Assembly (NCBI GenBank): GCA_041752315.1
Contig: JBGSHJ010000021.1
Location: 77,292 to 141,291, forward strand
Reading direction: 5' to 3'
DNA from: SYFY01 sp041752315
GTDB lineage: Bacteria; Pseudomonadota; Gammaproteobacteria; Pseudomonadales; Azotimanducaceae
Length of the DNA stretch: 64,000 bases
The notes under the pieces are model-generated. The model was not told where the DNA came from. It made no database searches and saw nothing but the letters and a program-made list of their open reading frames with translations. This document shows, one piece after another, positions 52,465-62,021 of this stretch. The position numbers and the translations under genes are program-made. Numbering within the stretch: position 1 is the first letter of the stretch; each line of letters starts with the position of its first letter.

Positions 52465-52904
52465 GCCGTACCTCGTTCGCGGATCACCATGCGGCTGTCT
52501 GCCAGGGCAAGCAGCGTGTCTGCCAGGTCAGAGATTTCCATTCGAGAAACGAGAAAGACCATTCGACCCGACCGACCACTCTTCGCGTAGATATCATGCA
52601 GGTGAGTGCGGCCCTTGAGGGGAACACCGGCCGGAACAGGCAGGATGGAGGTCACGGCCTTGCCTCCATCGACCGGTATTCCGCCCAGAGACGGGAAGTC
52701 GATCGGCAGGTGTCGTCCGGCCGACAGGCTGGCCAGATAGGCCGGAAAAATCTCGAAGTCCGGATGTCCGGGTTCGGTGTACTGCAATCGGGTCTCGCCA
52801 GCGAGTCGAGCGAGCGTCGCTGAATTCTCTGCTGAGACCACAAAGTTGCTGCGGGCGAACTCCAGGTGCAGATACTTCGCCTTCAGTTCATCGACATCGA
52901 CCAT
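52461..52904 (-). CDS. MaoC N-terminal (FAS1-DH-like) hydratase subunit
   Basis: This is a 147-residue protein of the MaoC_dehydrat_N type. YTEPGHPDFEIFPAYLASL, PVPAGVPLKGRTHLHDIYAK and RMVFLVSRMEI match the degenerate first hot-dog of FAS1-like dehydratases. It is translationally coupled to the MaoC-like gene that follows. Together they are probably the hydratase of an acyl-CoA beta-oxidation branch. Confidence 0.75.
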   Translation of the reverse strand: MVDVDELKAKYLHLEFARSNFVVSAENSATLARLAGETRLQYTEPGHPDFEIFPAYLASLSAGRHLPIDFPSLGGIPVDGGKAVTSILPVPAGVPLKGRTHLHDIYAKSGRSGRMVFLVSRMEISDLADTLLALADSRMVIRERGTA

Positions 52905-52955
52905 TTCCTGCAGTTCTCCCTTGTAGCCAAAGGTATTGCGACGTCCACGATGGCC

Positions 52956-54200
52956 TCAAGGGACTATTCGTGCAATCGATTGTGAGCGACGAATGTCCGG
53001 CCACTCGCTGTAGGTCAGACCGCGCCACAACCACTCGATCGGACCCTGGCGATACCTTGCAAGCCACCATGAACTCCACGCCAGTTGCAGTATCCAGATA
53101 CCTGCAACCACGAAATAAAGCATCCAGCGTTCCAGGTGACCGACCAGGCTGAATCCAGCGCCTGTGAAAATCAGCAGGCATATGAGAGACTGTGTTAGGT
53201 AGTTTGTCAGGGCCATGCGTCCGGTATCAGCCAGGGCTGCACGCAGCGAGGGCAGCCAGAGCAGCTTGCAGAGAAGCATCACACCGCCAACATAGCCAAG
53301 TGCCATCCCCAAACGACCAAAATGATAGGTTGGCTGCATGTAGGAAAACGTGGAAGGGATGTCAAACCCGCGTTCCACTGCCTGCTGCACTTCGTAGCCG
53401 TTGACAAGCAGTCCAACGGAAAATCCGGCCACACACATCCTGGTATAGAACAGGATCGAACGTGACGCGCTCAGGACTCCCAGGCGGTACAGGGCGATAC
53501 CGATGAGCATCATGATCAAGGCGTCCGGAAGCAGATAAAAAGGCAGCGCTAAAGTATAGGTTTCGGCCATCAATCCGGAATTCCAGGCGTACGCCGACCC
53601 GTAGGAATCGCGCCGCATCGCCAATTCGCGGCCCAGTTCGCCGTTGGATGGTCGGAACTGCGAGGTCAGGTCTGTTGCCAATGCCTCTGCGGCAGGATCA
53701 GTGGACGCGCTCTCCAGGAAATAACGAGTGCTCAAATACATCAATGAAGTGAAGGCGATGAGCACGGCGGCCGTGATCAGCAAACGTCGAGGTGATGCAC
53801 TTCCGACGAAGCAGAGCAGGAATCCGGCAATCGCGTAGGTGACCAGAATGTCGCCATTCCAGAGCAGCAGCCAGCCATTGAACAGGCCGAAGACAAGCAG
53901 CCACACGTTGCGTCGAAGGAAAATGCCAGTTGATCTGCTGGTCAGGAAGAGAGCCACCCCAGCGCCGAACAGGATGGAGAACAGTCCTCGCATGGCACCT
54001 TCAAAAAGTATGTCGACACCAGCCCAGACGGCGAGATTGAGTTCGGGATGCGCACCGGTGCCTTCGAGCGGATTGAAGTAGGCGCTTGAAGGCAGGCCGA
54101 AGCCGATGATGTTCAGGAGGAGGATGCCGAGTACGGCAAATCCGCGTAGTACATCCAGTGCTTCGATCCGTGCGCTTTCCACCGTTGCGTGTGTGGTCAT
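52956..54200 (-). CDS. DUF418 family membrane protein
   Basis: This is a 414-residue protein with about nine or ten transmembrane helices. The N-terminal EALDVLRGFAVLGILLLNI, the mid-segment SARRLLITAAV-like SPRRLLITAAV, and MALTNYLTQSLICLLIF are diagnostic of DUF418. The function is unknown. Here it sits inside an acyl-CoA operon, 11 bp after the acyl-CoA ligase and 51 bp before the hydratase pair, which is informative about its role: transport or membrane modification of a lipid-like compound is the simplest idea. Confidence 0.85.
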   Translation of the reverse strand: MTTHATVESARIEALDVLRGFAVLGILLLNIIGFGLPSSAYFNPLEGTGAHPELNLAVWAGVDILFEGAMRGLFSILFGAGVALFLTSRSTGIFLRRNVWLLVFGLFNGWLLLWNGDILVTYAIAGFLLCFVGSASPRRLLITAAVLIAFTSLMYLSTRYFLESASTDPAAEALATDLTSQFRPSNGELGRELAMRRDSYGSAYAWNSGLMAETYTLALPFYLLPDALIMMLIGIALYRLGVLSASRSILFYTRMCVAGFSVGLLVNGYEVQQAVERGFDIPSTFSYMQPTYHFGRLGMALGYVGGVMLLCKLLWLPSLRAALADTGRMALTNYLTQSLICLLIFTGAGFSLVGHLERWMLYFVVAGIWILQLAWSSWWLARYRQGPIEWLWRGLTYSEWPDIRRSQSIARIVP

Positions 54201-54211
54201 GTCAGCCCGAA

Positions 54212-55765
54212 TCAGACCTGTCGGTCACGATCTTTCCAGAACCGCTCCCTGAGGTCCCTTTTCAGGATCTTGCCTGTCGGCGCTTTTGGCAGACTTTCCA
54301 CGAATTCCACGGATCTAGGCTTCTGATATGAAGCGAGGTGTTGGCGCGCGGTGTCGATGATCTCTGCAGCGGTCGCCGAGGTACCGGGTTTGAGTACCAC
54401 CACTGCCTTTACCGACTCACCCCATTCATCGTCGGGAATGCCGATTACCGCGGCTTCCAGCACCGCCGGATGCCGGTGAATGGCTGCTTCTACTTGCGTT
54501 GAGTAGATGTTCTCGCCGCCGGAGATGATCATGTCCTTGGCGCGATCAACGATGAAGAGATAGCTGTCCGAATCCCACGTTGCGATATCACCAGTCCGCA
54601 TCCAGCCATTGCGGAATGTCTGTGCGTTCAGTTCCTCCTTGCGCCAGTAACCAAGCATGTTGGCTTCGGACCGGATTTCGATTTCACCCGGTGTACTCCC
54701 ATCCTTCGGCACGGGATTACCCATTTCATCAACCACCTGTACCCGTGTGATGAATCCCTCACGACCACAGGAGCTGAGCCGTTCTGGATGAATGCCGGCA
54801 ATGGCGTCGCGATGATCTTCCTGCGACAGGAAGGTCATCGTCATGCCTTCGGTCTGTCCGTAACCCTGAATCAGTGTGCAGGGGAAGGCTTCCAGCGCAG
54901 CTTTGACAACCGTTGCAGGCATCGGACCACCACCATACTGGATGTTGCGCAGACTCGAGATATCGCTGGTCCGGAAATTGGGCGCAGCCATCATCCAGTT
55001 GAGCATCGTCGTAATGCCGAGAAACGCTGATACCCGCTCGGCTTCGATGACTTCTATGGCTTTTTGCGCGTCGAAATTCATCAGCACCACGGGACAGCCA
55101 TGCGCCATGTAGTTCATCGCCAGAGCGACAGGAATGTGAAACATCTGGCCAGTCAGCATATAGACGTCGCTTGGGACAACACGCTCCGCAACTGTCTGAT
55201 TGAGCATCCCCATGAAGAGCGTCTTGTGGGTATGCAGTGCACCTTTGGAAATCCCGGTGGTTCCGCCGGTATAGAGGATCAGGGCCGGGTCATGGTCACC
55301 TGTGGTTGCGGAAGCGAGTGGCTCCGTATCGTCTGCAGTGGCCAGAAAGTCCTCGTAGGTGCCGTCACTGTTCTCGCCATATTCAAGCCAGAGTGAGGCA
55401 TCTACCTCGCGCTGCATCACGTTGCGCTCGCTGCGGAATTCATCGGCAGAGACGACGACTGTCGGTTCGCCGTCAGCCAGGATCTTTGCCAGTTCAGGGG
55501 CGCTCAACCTCCAGTTCAGTGGCTGTGCGATGTAGCCGGCTCGAGCACAGGCGTAATAGATCTCGAAGTACTCGATCGCGTTTTTCGACAGAACGCCGAT
55601 ACGCGATCCTTTGGCGACTTTTTGCCTTGCAAGTGCATTCGAAAGCTTTCGCACACGTTGATCGAGCATTCCGAATGTAACGCGGCGACCGGTTGGCACA
55701 TCAACGATCGCTTCCCGCTTCGGATCGCGGCTTGCCCACTTGGCGGTGATCTGTCCGATATTCAT
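54212..55765 (-). CDS. Long-chain acyl-CoA synthetase (AMP-binding)
   Basis: This is a 517-residue adenylate-forming enzyme that makes acyl-CoA. The P-loop-like A3 motif is LILYTGGTTGISKGALHTH, with A5 YGQTEGMTMTF, A7 MRTGDIATWD, A8 IVDRAKDMIISGGENIY and the catalytic C-terminal Lys in PKAPTGKILKRDLRE. Chain-length preference cannot be read from sequence. It lies between the amidohydrolase and DUF418 genes. Confidence 0.92.
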   Translation of the reverse strand: MNIGQITAKWASRDPKREAIVDVPTGRRVTFGMLDQRVRKLSNALARQKVAKGSRIGVLSKNAIEYFEIYYACARAGYIAQPLNWRLSAPELAKILADGEPTVVVSADEFRSERNVMQREVDASLWLEYGENSDGTYEDFLATADDTEPLASATTGDHDPALILYTGGTTGISKGALHTHKTLFMGMLNQTVAERVVPSDVYMLTGQMFHIPVALAMNYMAHGCPVVLMNFDAQKAIEVIEAERVSAFLGITTMLNWMMAAPNFRTSDISSLRNIQYGGGPMPATVVKAALEAFPCTLIQGYGQTEGMTMTFLSQEDHRDAIAGIHPERLSSCGREGFITRVQVVDEMGNPVPKDGSTPGEIEIRSEANMLGYWRKEELNAQTFRNGWMRTGDIATWDSDSYLFIVDRAKDMIISGGENIYSTQVEAAIHRHPAVLEAAVIGIPDDEWGESVKAVVVLKPGTSATAAEIIDTARQHLASYQKPRSVEFVESLPKAPTGKILKRDLRERFWKDRDRQV

Positions 55766-55868
55766 GCTGTCTGCTCCCTCCGGGTCCCATGCTGTCCTGA
55801 ATGTCCGCAGTTGCGAGGAATCACATCCGTACGCAAACGCAGGAAAACGTCGCTCCCCATCTGGTCGG

Positions 55869-57050
55869 TCAGGCCGGGACGCGTGCTTCCGGCCACAGGC
55901 GAAGGAAGTTTTCGCTGTAAAAGCGGGTCTTCACCGTTTCGTTGCAGTCGGCGAGGTACTTTTCGAATTTGCCGATCGGATCCCGTCCACCCTCCACATG
56001 CGGGTAGTCACTCGAAAAGAGATAGAGGGCATCGTTGGATCGAGAGATCAGATCAGCAACGTTTTCGTGAGGAAACGGAGTAAAGCCCATCTGCTCGGTC
56101 AACTGCTGCGATGGCAACCTCCCGAACCGCACTGATTCATCCACGCGGCCGTATATGCGCACGACGTCATCCAGGCGACGCATCATCTCTGGCACCCAGC
56201 CTGCGCCCAGTTCCACGGCGGCACCCCGCAAACCCGGATGTCGCTCGAACACGCCGTCGAGCAGCAACATGCTGATGAACGTTTCCGGTGGTTGATGCAT
56301 GACGGCCGCATCCTTGGTCCGGACGTTTTCACCGCCACCCATCCAATCCCTTGTTGCTGCGCGTCCATTGTTGGTCCACGACTTGAGGGTCTGCAGCGGT
56401 GAGCCGCCAACGTGCAGAACAAACGGTACCCCTGCCTCGGCCAGACGTGCCCAGAATGGTTCCAGATCCACATGCCCGGGCGCAAATCCGATTGGCGCAC
56501 GATGAGGAATCCAGATCGCCTCGTGGCCAAGTTTCAGTGCAAACTCGAGTTCAGCCATGGCTTCCGCCGGATGATCGAGTGGCACAACGCCAACACCCAT
56601 GAGGCGGGAGTCATCGCCGCAGATTGCTGCCATGTGACGATTGACTGCGCGAGCTGCACCATAACGAAGATCAACGCGAGTACTCGAACTCGGGTGGAAA
56701 GGCTGCACCACCGAGTGCGTTGCGAATACCAGCTGCTTCCTGAACCCGAGCATGTCCATCGCGACACTTCGATCCTTCCCGTCAAACGCCCCTAGTGCCT
56801 GGATTTCCTTGGATTTGGCGATCAGGCCATCACCAAGCGCGATTTGTGCAGCGATGTGTTCCGGTGAATGCTTGCCACCCTGGTTCATGATGACTGCCAC
56901 TTCTTCGTCGGTGACAAGCGATGCGTTGTAGTTCACCAGTGCGATTTCGTCCCGCAACTTCGGGTCGGCAAAGTCACGCAGGAAGTTCGGCAGTTCCATC
57001 ACGTGACTGTCAGCGTCGTAGAAGGGTCGGGTGCTGGGCGCGTAGGTCAT
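55869..57050 (-). CDS. Amidohydrolase_2 family metal-dependent hydrolase/decarboxylase
   Basis: This is a 393-residue TIM-barrel protein. The N-terminal motif reads FYDADSHVMELPNF, where DADSH stands for the usual DxHxH, and later SSDYPHVEGGRDP carries the final Asp/His. Family members are ACMSD-like decarboxylases and hydrolases of aromatic or polyketide acids. ATG 57050 is chosen because GGAG lies 6 bases upstream. It opens the operon that continues with the acyl-CoA ligase and is divergent from the P450. Confidence 0.85.
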   Translation of the reverse strand: MTYAPSTRPFYDADSHVMELPNFLRDFADPKLRDEIALVNYNASLVTDEEVAVIMNQGGKHSPEHIAAQIALGDGLIAKSKEIQALGAFDGKDRSVAMDMLGFRKQLVFATHSVVQPFHPSSSTRVDLRYGAARAVNRHMAAICGDDSRLMGVGVVPLDHPAEAMAELEFALKLGHEAIWIPHRAPIGFAPGHVDLEPFWARLAEAGVPFVLHVGGSPLQTLKSWTNNGRAATRDWMGGGENVRTKDAAVMHQPPETFISMLLLDGVFERHPGLRGAAVELGAGWVPEMMRRLDDVVRIYGRVDESVRFGRLPSQQLTEQMGFTPFPHENVADLISRSNDALYLFSSDYPHVEGGRDPIGKFEKYLADCNETVKTRFYSENFLRLWPEARVPA

Positions 57051-57088
57051 GGCATTCTCCGGTCGATCCTGCATTTAATCCCCGATGA

Positions 57089-57116
57089 TTGCGTGACCAC
57101 AAGCTGTGGCTACAAT
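57089..57116 (+). promoter_or_regulatory. P450 promoter with a palindrome in the spacer
   Basis: TTGCGT (57089-57094) and TACAAT (57111-57116) are spaced 16 bases. Between them CCACA-AGC-TGTGG (57097-57109) forms a 5-bp-arm palindrome, a suitable place for a repressor or activator. The ATG of the P450 gene is 22 bases downstream. Confidence 0.5.
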
Positions 57117-57137
57117 CGCTTTCACTCCGGAGGATGC

Positions 57138-58364
57138 ATGATGTCTGGCGAGTTCGACTTTTTCAGTGACGAGTTCCAGCACAACCCCGGCGCGACATTC
57201 ACGCGCATGATCAACCAGTGCCCGGTCCACAAATCGGCTGAACTGGGCTGGTATTCGGTATTCCGGTATGCCGATATTGCTCGAATTCTCAGGGACAACG
57301 AGACCTTCTCGGCGCGTTTTGGCCCAGGCCCGGGATACGCGCCACAAGATGGCGCGCCGGTCCTGGTCAGCGCTGATCCACCGCTCCATGGCAAACAGAA
57401 GCAGGCCATTGTCACCGCATTCAATGCAGGGACCATCGCAGCCATGGAAGCGCCCATCCGAAGCTTCGTCAACGAGTGCCTGGACAAGGTCATCCGGCTG
57501 GGGCGTTGTGATGTCATACAGGACATTGCCGTACCCATTCCGTTGTGGGTGATCTGCCGTATGCTCGACCTTCCATACGAGCGCGACAAGGCCATGCTGC
57601 GTGACTGGGTTGAAGTCATGGCCGGCGCTGTTTTCTCCAATGGTCGAGATGAACTTGCTGCGGCGCGCATGCAAAAACTGATGCTGCTGATGGACTACTT
57701 CGGACCACATATCAGCGCCAAGGTGGCGATGGATGAGCGAGGAGAGGATCCAGGTGATGACCTCATCGGTCTGCTGGCGAAGGGGCGCGTGGATGACAAG
57801 CGTATCGGCATGTCAGAGATGCTCGGGTTCGCCCAGTTCCTGTTGGTCGCCGGCAGTGGCACGACCACCAATCTGATTGGCAACTTTGTCAAACTCATGC
57901 TGGCGTATCCGGCGCAGTTTGCAAAACTGAAGTCCCGGCCTGAACTGCTTGATCAGGCGATCGAAGAAGTACTGCGATTCGAAGCGCCCGTGCACGGGCT
58001 CTTTCGTACCAACAACGTCCAGATCGAACTTGGTGGGCACACCATACCGAAGGACACCAAGATCTGCCTGATGTGGGGCAGTGCAAACCGCGATCCCGAA
58101 CTGTTCGACGACCCCAACACATTCGATATCTCGCGCGATCTCCGCTCGCTTCGGCAGAACCTCACCTTTGGACAAGGGCTCCACAAGTGCCTCGGTGCAC
58201 CTCTGGCCCGTCTGGAGTGCAAGGTTTTTGCCGAAGAGTTCATGCGACGAATTCCTGAGTTCGAAGCCGACGGCGAGGCAGTACCGTTTCCTTACGCGAC
58301 GCTCAACGGACTGGATAACCTGCCGATTCGCTTTTCACCGGGAGCACGGGAATCGACGGGATGA
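57138..58364 (+). CDS. Cytochrome P450
   Basis: This is a 408-residue bacterial class I P450. The heme loop FGQGLHKCLGAPLARLE gives the Cys ligand. ExxR is in IEEVLRFEAPV. The I helix reads VAGSGTTTNLIGN, where the usual acidic residue (AGxE/D-T) is a Gly. GGAGG lies before the paired ATGs; 57141 is the other option. No ferredoxin or reductase gene is adjacent. Its divergence from the amidohydrolase/acyl-CoA-ligase operon suggests a shared hydrophobic substrate. Confidence 0.92.
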   Translation: MMSGEFDFFSDEFQHNPGATFTRMINQCPVHKSAELGWYSVFRYADIARILRDNETFSARFGPGPGYAPQDGAPVLVSADPPLHGKQKQAIVTAFNAGTIAAMEAPIRSFVNECLDKVIRLGRCDVIQDIAVPIPLWVICRMLDLPYERDKAMLRDWVEVMAGAVFSNGRDELAAARMQKLMLLMDYFGPHISAKVAMDERGEDPGDDLIGLLAKGRVDDKRIGMSEMLGFAQFLLVAGSGTTTNLIGNFVKLMLAYPAQFAKLKSRPELLDQAIEEVLRFEAPVHGLFRTNNVQIELGGHTIPKDTKICLMWGSANRDPELFDDPNTFDISRDLRSLRQNLTFGQGLHKCLGAPLARLECKVFAEEFMRRIPEFEADGEAVPFPYATLNGLDNLPIRFSPGARESTG

Positions 58365-58513
58365 CAACGCAACGAACGTGATCGCGCCGTAGCAGCCCAG
58401 GCGGAGCAGTGGCATGCATTCCTGAGTCCAGGTGGTTGAAAGGTGTTGACGGAGGAAGCACTTGCCCCACTCACGAACTGTCCGTGGGGCAGGTTGTCAT
58501 GCGGACGGAATGG

Positions 58514-59755
58514 TCAGATTCGCTCGATGATGATCGCCGGCGCCATGCCACCGGCAGCGCACATGGTGACCAGTCCAGTGCTGAGACCACGGCGTTCGAG
58601 TTCATCGAGAACGGTGCCGATCAGGATTGATCCCGTTCCTGCGATGGGATGCCCGAGCGCAATTGCACCACCGTTCACGTTCACCTTTGCAGGATCTACA
58701 TTGAGGTCTCGCATGAACTTGAATGGCACCACGGCAAACGCTTCGTTGATCTCGAAAAGATCGATGTCCGAAAGCGACATGCCGGCTTTTTTGAGGACCT
58801 TGCGTGCCGCTGGACCAGGTTCGTTCAGCATGAGCTCCGGGCTTCCTGCTGCATTGGCCATCGCAACGATGCGGGCGCGGGGTTTCCAGCCCTGGGACCT
58901 GGCGTATTCGGGGGATGCAAGCAGAACCCCACCGGAACCGTCCACGACACCAGAAGAATTGCCGGCGTGATGGATATGGTTGAGCTTGATGTCCGGATAG
59001 GTGCGTCGAACGATGCTGTCAAAGGTTTCGCCAGAGTCGTCCACCGGCACAGGCATGAAGTTGGCAAACACGGCTGGCAGCTGGCCCAGGCCTTCGAGGG
59101 TTGTCTGGGGGCGCGGGAATTCGTCCTTGTCGAGTGCCAGTGAACCATCTTCGTTGTAGACCGGTACAAGGCTCTTCTTGAAATAACCGGCGTCCATTGC
59201 TCGCTTGGCCCGCTGCTGACTCTCGTATGCCAGCTTGTCGACGTCCTCACGAGTAATGCCTTCGAGGGTTGAGATCACATCTGCGCATATGCCTTGATGA
59301 GGCTGGGGATGCAGCTCACGAAGCTTCATGTTGCCGGCGTCAAGCAGACCACCACCACCTTGAGCCGCGAGGCTGGCGGTGTAGGACATCATCTCCACTC
59401 CCCCGGCAACCACCAGGTCCTCCATGCCTGACATGATGCTGGCTGCAGCCATGTTCACGGAGGTAATGCCAGAGCCGCAGAAGCGGTCGAGCGTTACACC
59501 ACTGGCACGGGTATCCCAGCCGGCTGCCAGCAACGACATTCGAGCGATGCAGGAGCCCTGTTTGCCTCGCTGGGCGCTGCACCCCCAGATCACGTCGTCC
59601 ACTTCGGCGGTATTGATACCGTTACGCTCCTTCAGCGCGTTCAGGACGGTAGCGGACAGATGTTGCGGGTGCAGGTGCGCCAGCGCACCACGACCCACTT
59701 TGCCAATGCCGCGCGGCGTACGGGCGGTGTCGATGATCCAGGCTTCTTTGGCCAA
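58514..59755 (-). CDS. Acetyl-CoA C-acyltransferase (thiolase)
   Basis: This is a 413-residue thiolase that cleaves 3-ketoacyl-CoA. The first Cys is in LDRFCGSGITSVN near residue 92, the His in ALGHPIAGTGSI and the second Cys in VTMCAAGGMAPA. It fits the degradative, FadA-like/steroid-thiolase group better than biosynthetic PhaA, but this was not tested. It is convergent with the P450, with an unremarkable 149-bp gap between. Confidence 0.92.
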   Translation of the reverse strand: MAKEAWIIDTARTPRGIGKVGRGALAHLHPQHLSATVLNALKERNGINTAEVDDVIWGCSAQRGKQGSCIARMSLLAAGWDTRASGVTLDRFCGSGITSVNMAAASIMSGMEDLVVAGGVEMMSYTASLAAQGGGGLLDAGNMKLRELHPQPHQGICADVISTLEGITREDVDKLAYESQQRAKRAMDAGYFKKSLVPVYNEDGSLALDKDEFPRPQTTLEGLGQLPAVFANFMPVPVDDSGETFDSIVRRTYPDIKLNHIHHAGNSSGVVDGSGGVLLASPEYARSQGWKPRARIVAMANAAGSPELMLNEPGPAARKVLKKAGMSLSDIDLFEINEAFAVVPFKFMRDLNVDPAKVNVNGGAIALGHPIAGTGSILIGTVLDELERRGLSTGLVTMCAAGGMAPAIIIERI

Positions 59756-59877
59756 GGCGGTTCTCCCTTCATTATTCAGCAGGATTGCAATTGCGGCGGG
59801 TGAGCCGCTGGTGTGGGACGGATTCTACATGAGGAAGGCGGCCGTGCAGGGGAAAGCAAGGCAAGGAGGCCCGTGGT

Positions 59878-60762
59878 TCAGTGGTGAACGGTGATACGGC
59901 CGGTTGGCTGAAATGGCCTTGGGGAGTAGCTGAAGTCCCGCTCTGCGTCCGAATTGTCTGTCGTGAGATCCACAAACATGCGATCGACCATGGTTTCGCT
60001 CAGATGGCTGAGGCCTGGTATTCGACGGGCGACACGAACAAGCCATCGGTAAACCGCTCCCGGGATGAAAATCAGGCGAGGCGGGAGGCCATCCGCCCTG
60101 CAGATGCGTCGGACCATTTCCGCGTACTCGATCACTTCTCCGCCACCCAGGTTGTAGGCACGATCGTAGGTGGCAGAGTTGTTCAGTACGTTCACACATG
60201 CATCCGCAAGGTCCTCGACGTGAACGGGCTGGCGTAGTCCTGTTGCACCGAACGGGATCGGGAAGACCCGAAATCGGCGGATCATTGATCGAATGAAAGT
60301 GACGTTCTGATCGGTGCCAGCGCCGTAGATCATGGTTGGACGGAAGAGGGTCCAGTGAATGTCGCTGGTTGTCGCCTGCGAAGAGAAAGTCTGTTCGGCA
60401 GCAAGCTGATCGCGTACAAAATTCCTTTCGACGCTGGATGTTGAAGCTGCCTTGGAAAAAACTCCCGTCGAGCCAAAAGCGATGACACGTCGTACACCCA
60501 GATGACTGGCCAGACTCACCGCCTCGCCGATTCCCGGAAGTGGAGCGAGTGAAATCAATGCGCTGATGTGTGGAGGGAGTGGTGGATCCGGTGCGAGAGT
60601 CCCTTTCCCGTAAACGTGAATCGGACAACCCGGTACAGTGGTGTGCGATCGCGATAATCCGACCACATCAAGGTTGGCACGGTGTAACGCGGTTATCAGC
60701 GACGCGCCAAGCTGGCTGCTGATTCCAATGATCGCCACGATCGAGCGCGGAACACCTGTCAT
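59878..60762 (-). CDS. NAD-dependent epimerase/dehydratase-like protein
   Basis: This is a 294-residue extended-SDR-fold protein. The Rossmann motif is weak (IVAIIGISSQLGASL, with GxxxxLG), while VIAFGSTGVFSK, FRPTMIYGAGTDQN and PVHVEDLADAC support the family. The usual Tyr-xxx-Lys is absent: the aligned segment reads NFVRDQLAAE. Thus an ordinary epimerase reaction is doubtful. It is 2 bp downstream of the glycosyltransferase gene and part of the polysaccharide operon. Confidence 0.78.
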   Translation of the reverse strand: MTGVPRSIVAIIGISSQLGASLITALHRANLDVVGLSRSHTTVPGCPIHVYGKGTLAPDPPLPPHISALISLAPLPGIGEAVSLASHLGVRRVIAFGSTGVFSKAASTSSVERNFVRDQLAAEQTFSSQATTSDIHWTLFRPTMIYGAGTDQNVTFIRSMIRRFRVFPIPFGATGLRQPVHVEDLADACVNVLNNSATYDRAYNLGGGEVIEYAEMVRRICRADGLPPRLIFIPGAVYRWLVRVARRIPGLSHLSETMVDRMFVDLTTDNSDAERDFSYSPRPFQPTGRITVHH

Positions 60763-60764
60763 TG

Positions 60765-62021
60765 TCAGGCCCCGTTGGAACTTTTTTCCGGGCCGCTTCC
60801 GGACGCGGCGAACAGAACCGATTCTGCCTGCTGACGCATCTCGTCAGCAGAAAAACGTTCCTGCACATAGGCAAGACCCATCGCACCCATTTTCCGTCTA
60901 CCTTCGACGTCATTGCTCATTTCCAGGACACGTTCTGCGAGCTCTTCATCCGAATCAGGCTCGAAAGTGTGGCCCGCCCCGGAAGCCTCGACTATGTTCT
61001 GCGCCTCTCCGCGAATGCCACAAAGCACAGGCTGAGCGCACGCCATGTAGTCGATGAGTTTGGTCGGGATTGCGCCGTCGAACAACGGAATGTCCAGCAG
61101 CGTGGCCAGACAGATATCTGCAGCGCAGATGTAGTCCCGGGCCGAGGTTTTTGGCACGGCTGGCAACATCTGCACATTGCTGATACGGGATTCATTGAGC
61201 CAAAGTTCAGTTGCCTTTCGTTTGATTCCGTTGCCGACCAGGACAAACAGAATGTCCTCGTGGTGTTCCAGCCTTTTGGCTGTACGCAGGATCACGGGAA
61301 TATTGTTTGCTTCGCCAAGCGCACCGAAATACAACACTACGGTCTTGCCGTCCCACTCCAGAGAATTTCTCGTTGCCTGTCGGGCAGACGAATCAGGATA
61401 GAGGCGATCGAAATCGACGCCGCAGGTGACGAGTTCAACTTTTTCTTCGGGCCATCCCCGACTGCAGATATCGGAACGAATGCCGTGAGTCAGGACGATG
61501 ATCCGGTTCGATTTGTTGTAGAGGGTGCTTTCCATCCAGCCCATGAGGCCAATGAGTACACGACTCTTCAGGATTCCCATCTGAACAGCGGACGCTGGCC
61601 AAAGATCCCGAACTTCCAGGACGAATGGAATGCGTTTCAGCTTGCACACCAGCCAGGCCATGAAAACCGGCAGGATTGGTGGCGATGAGGCAAGCGCAAC
61701 ATCAACGGAACCTGCGCGAAGGATTCCGAGAGGACAGGACAGGGTGAACGAAATGAAACTCAGGACCCGACCAAGGTACCCTCGATGCATCTCGGAGTAT
61801 GTAAACGTCCTGATGACCCGCACAGCCCCCACACTTTCGACCCTGACCAGCCGTCTGTACCAGGGCAACCCGGTCGATGTTGATTGCATATATCCGGTCT
61901 CGCCGGATACCACAGTGACCTCGTGACCCTGCTCCGCGAGATACTGGGTCAACTCATAGATCGACGAGTGACCCGGGGACTCCCGATCCTTGTAGTACTG
62001 ATAGATGACCAGTAGTTTCAT
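60765..62021 (-). CDS. Glycosyltransferase family 4 (WcaI-like)
   Basis: This is a 418-residue GT-B enzyme. The N-terminal LLVIYQYYKDRESPG and GHEVTVVSG are GT4/WcaI-like. The C-terminal lobe has VVLYFGALGEANNIPVIL and the sugar-nucleotide site PTKLIDYMACAQPVL, with a Glu in EAQNIVEASGAG. It probably adds a sugar to a surface polysaccharide. The start overlaps nothing, but the previous gene's stop overlaps its ATG (ATGA). Confidence 0.9.
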   Translation of the reverse strand: MKLLVIYQYYKDRESPGHSSIYELTQYLAEQGHEVTVVSGETGYMQSTSTGLPWYRRLVRVESVGAVRVIRTFTYSEMHRGYLGRVLSFISFTLSCPLGILRAGSVDVALASSPPILPVFMAWLVCKLKRIPFVLEVRDLWPASAVQMGILKSRVLIGLMGWMESTLYNKSNRIIVLTHGIRSDICSRGWPEEKVELVTCGVDFDRLYPDSSARQATRNSLEWDGKTVVLYFGALGEANNIPVILRTAKRLEHHEDILFVLVGNGIKRKATELWLNESRISNVQMLPAVPKTSARDYICAADICLATLLDIPLFDGAIPTKLIDYMACAQPVLCGIRGEAQNIVEASGAGHTFEPDSDEELAERVLEMSNDVEGRRKMGAMGLAYVQERFSADEMRQQAESVLFAASGSGPEKSSNGA

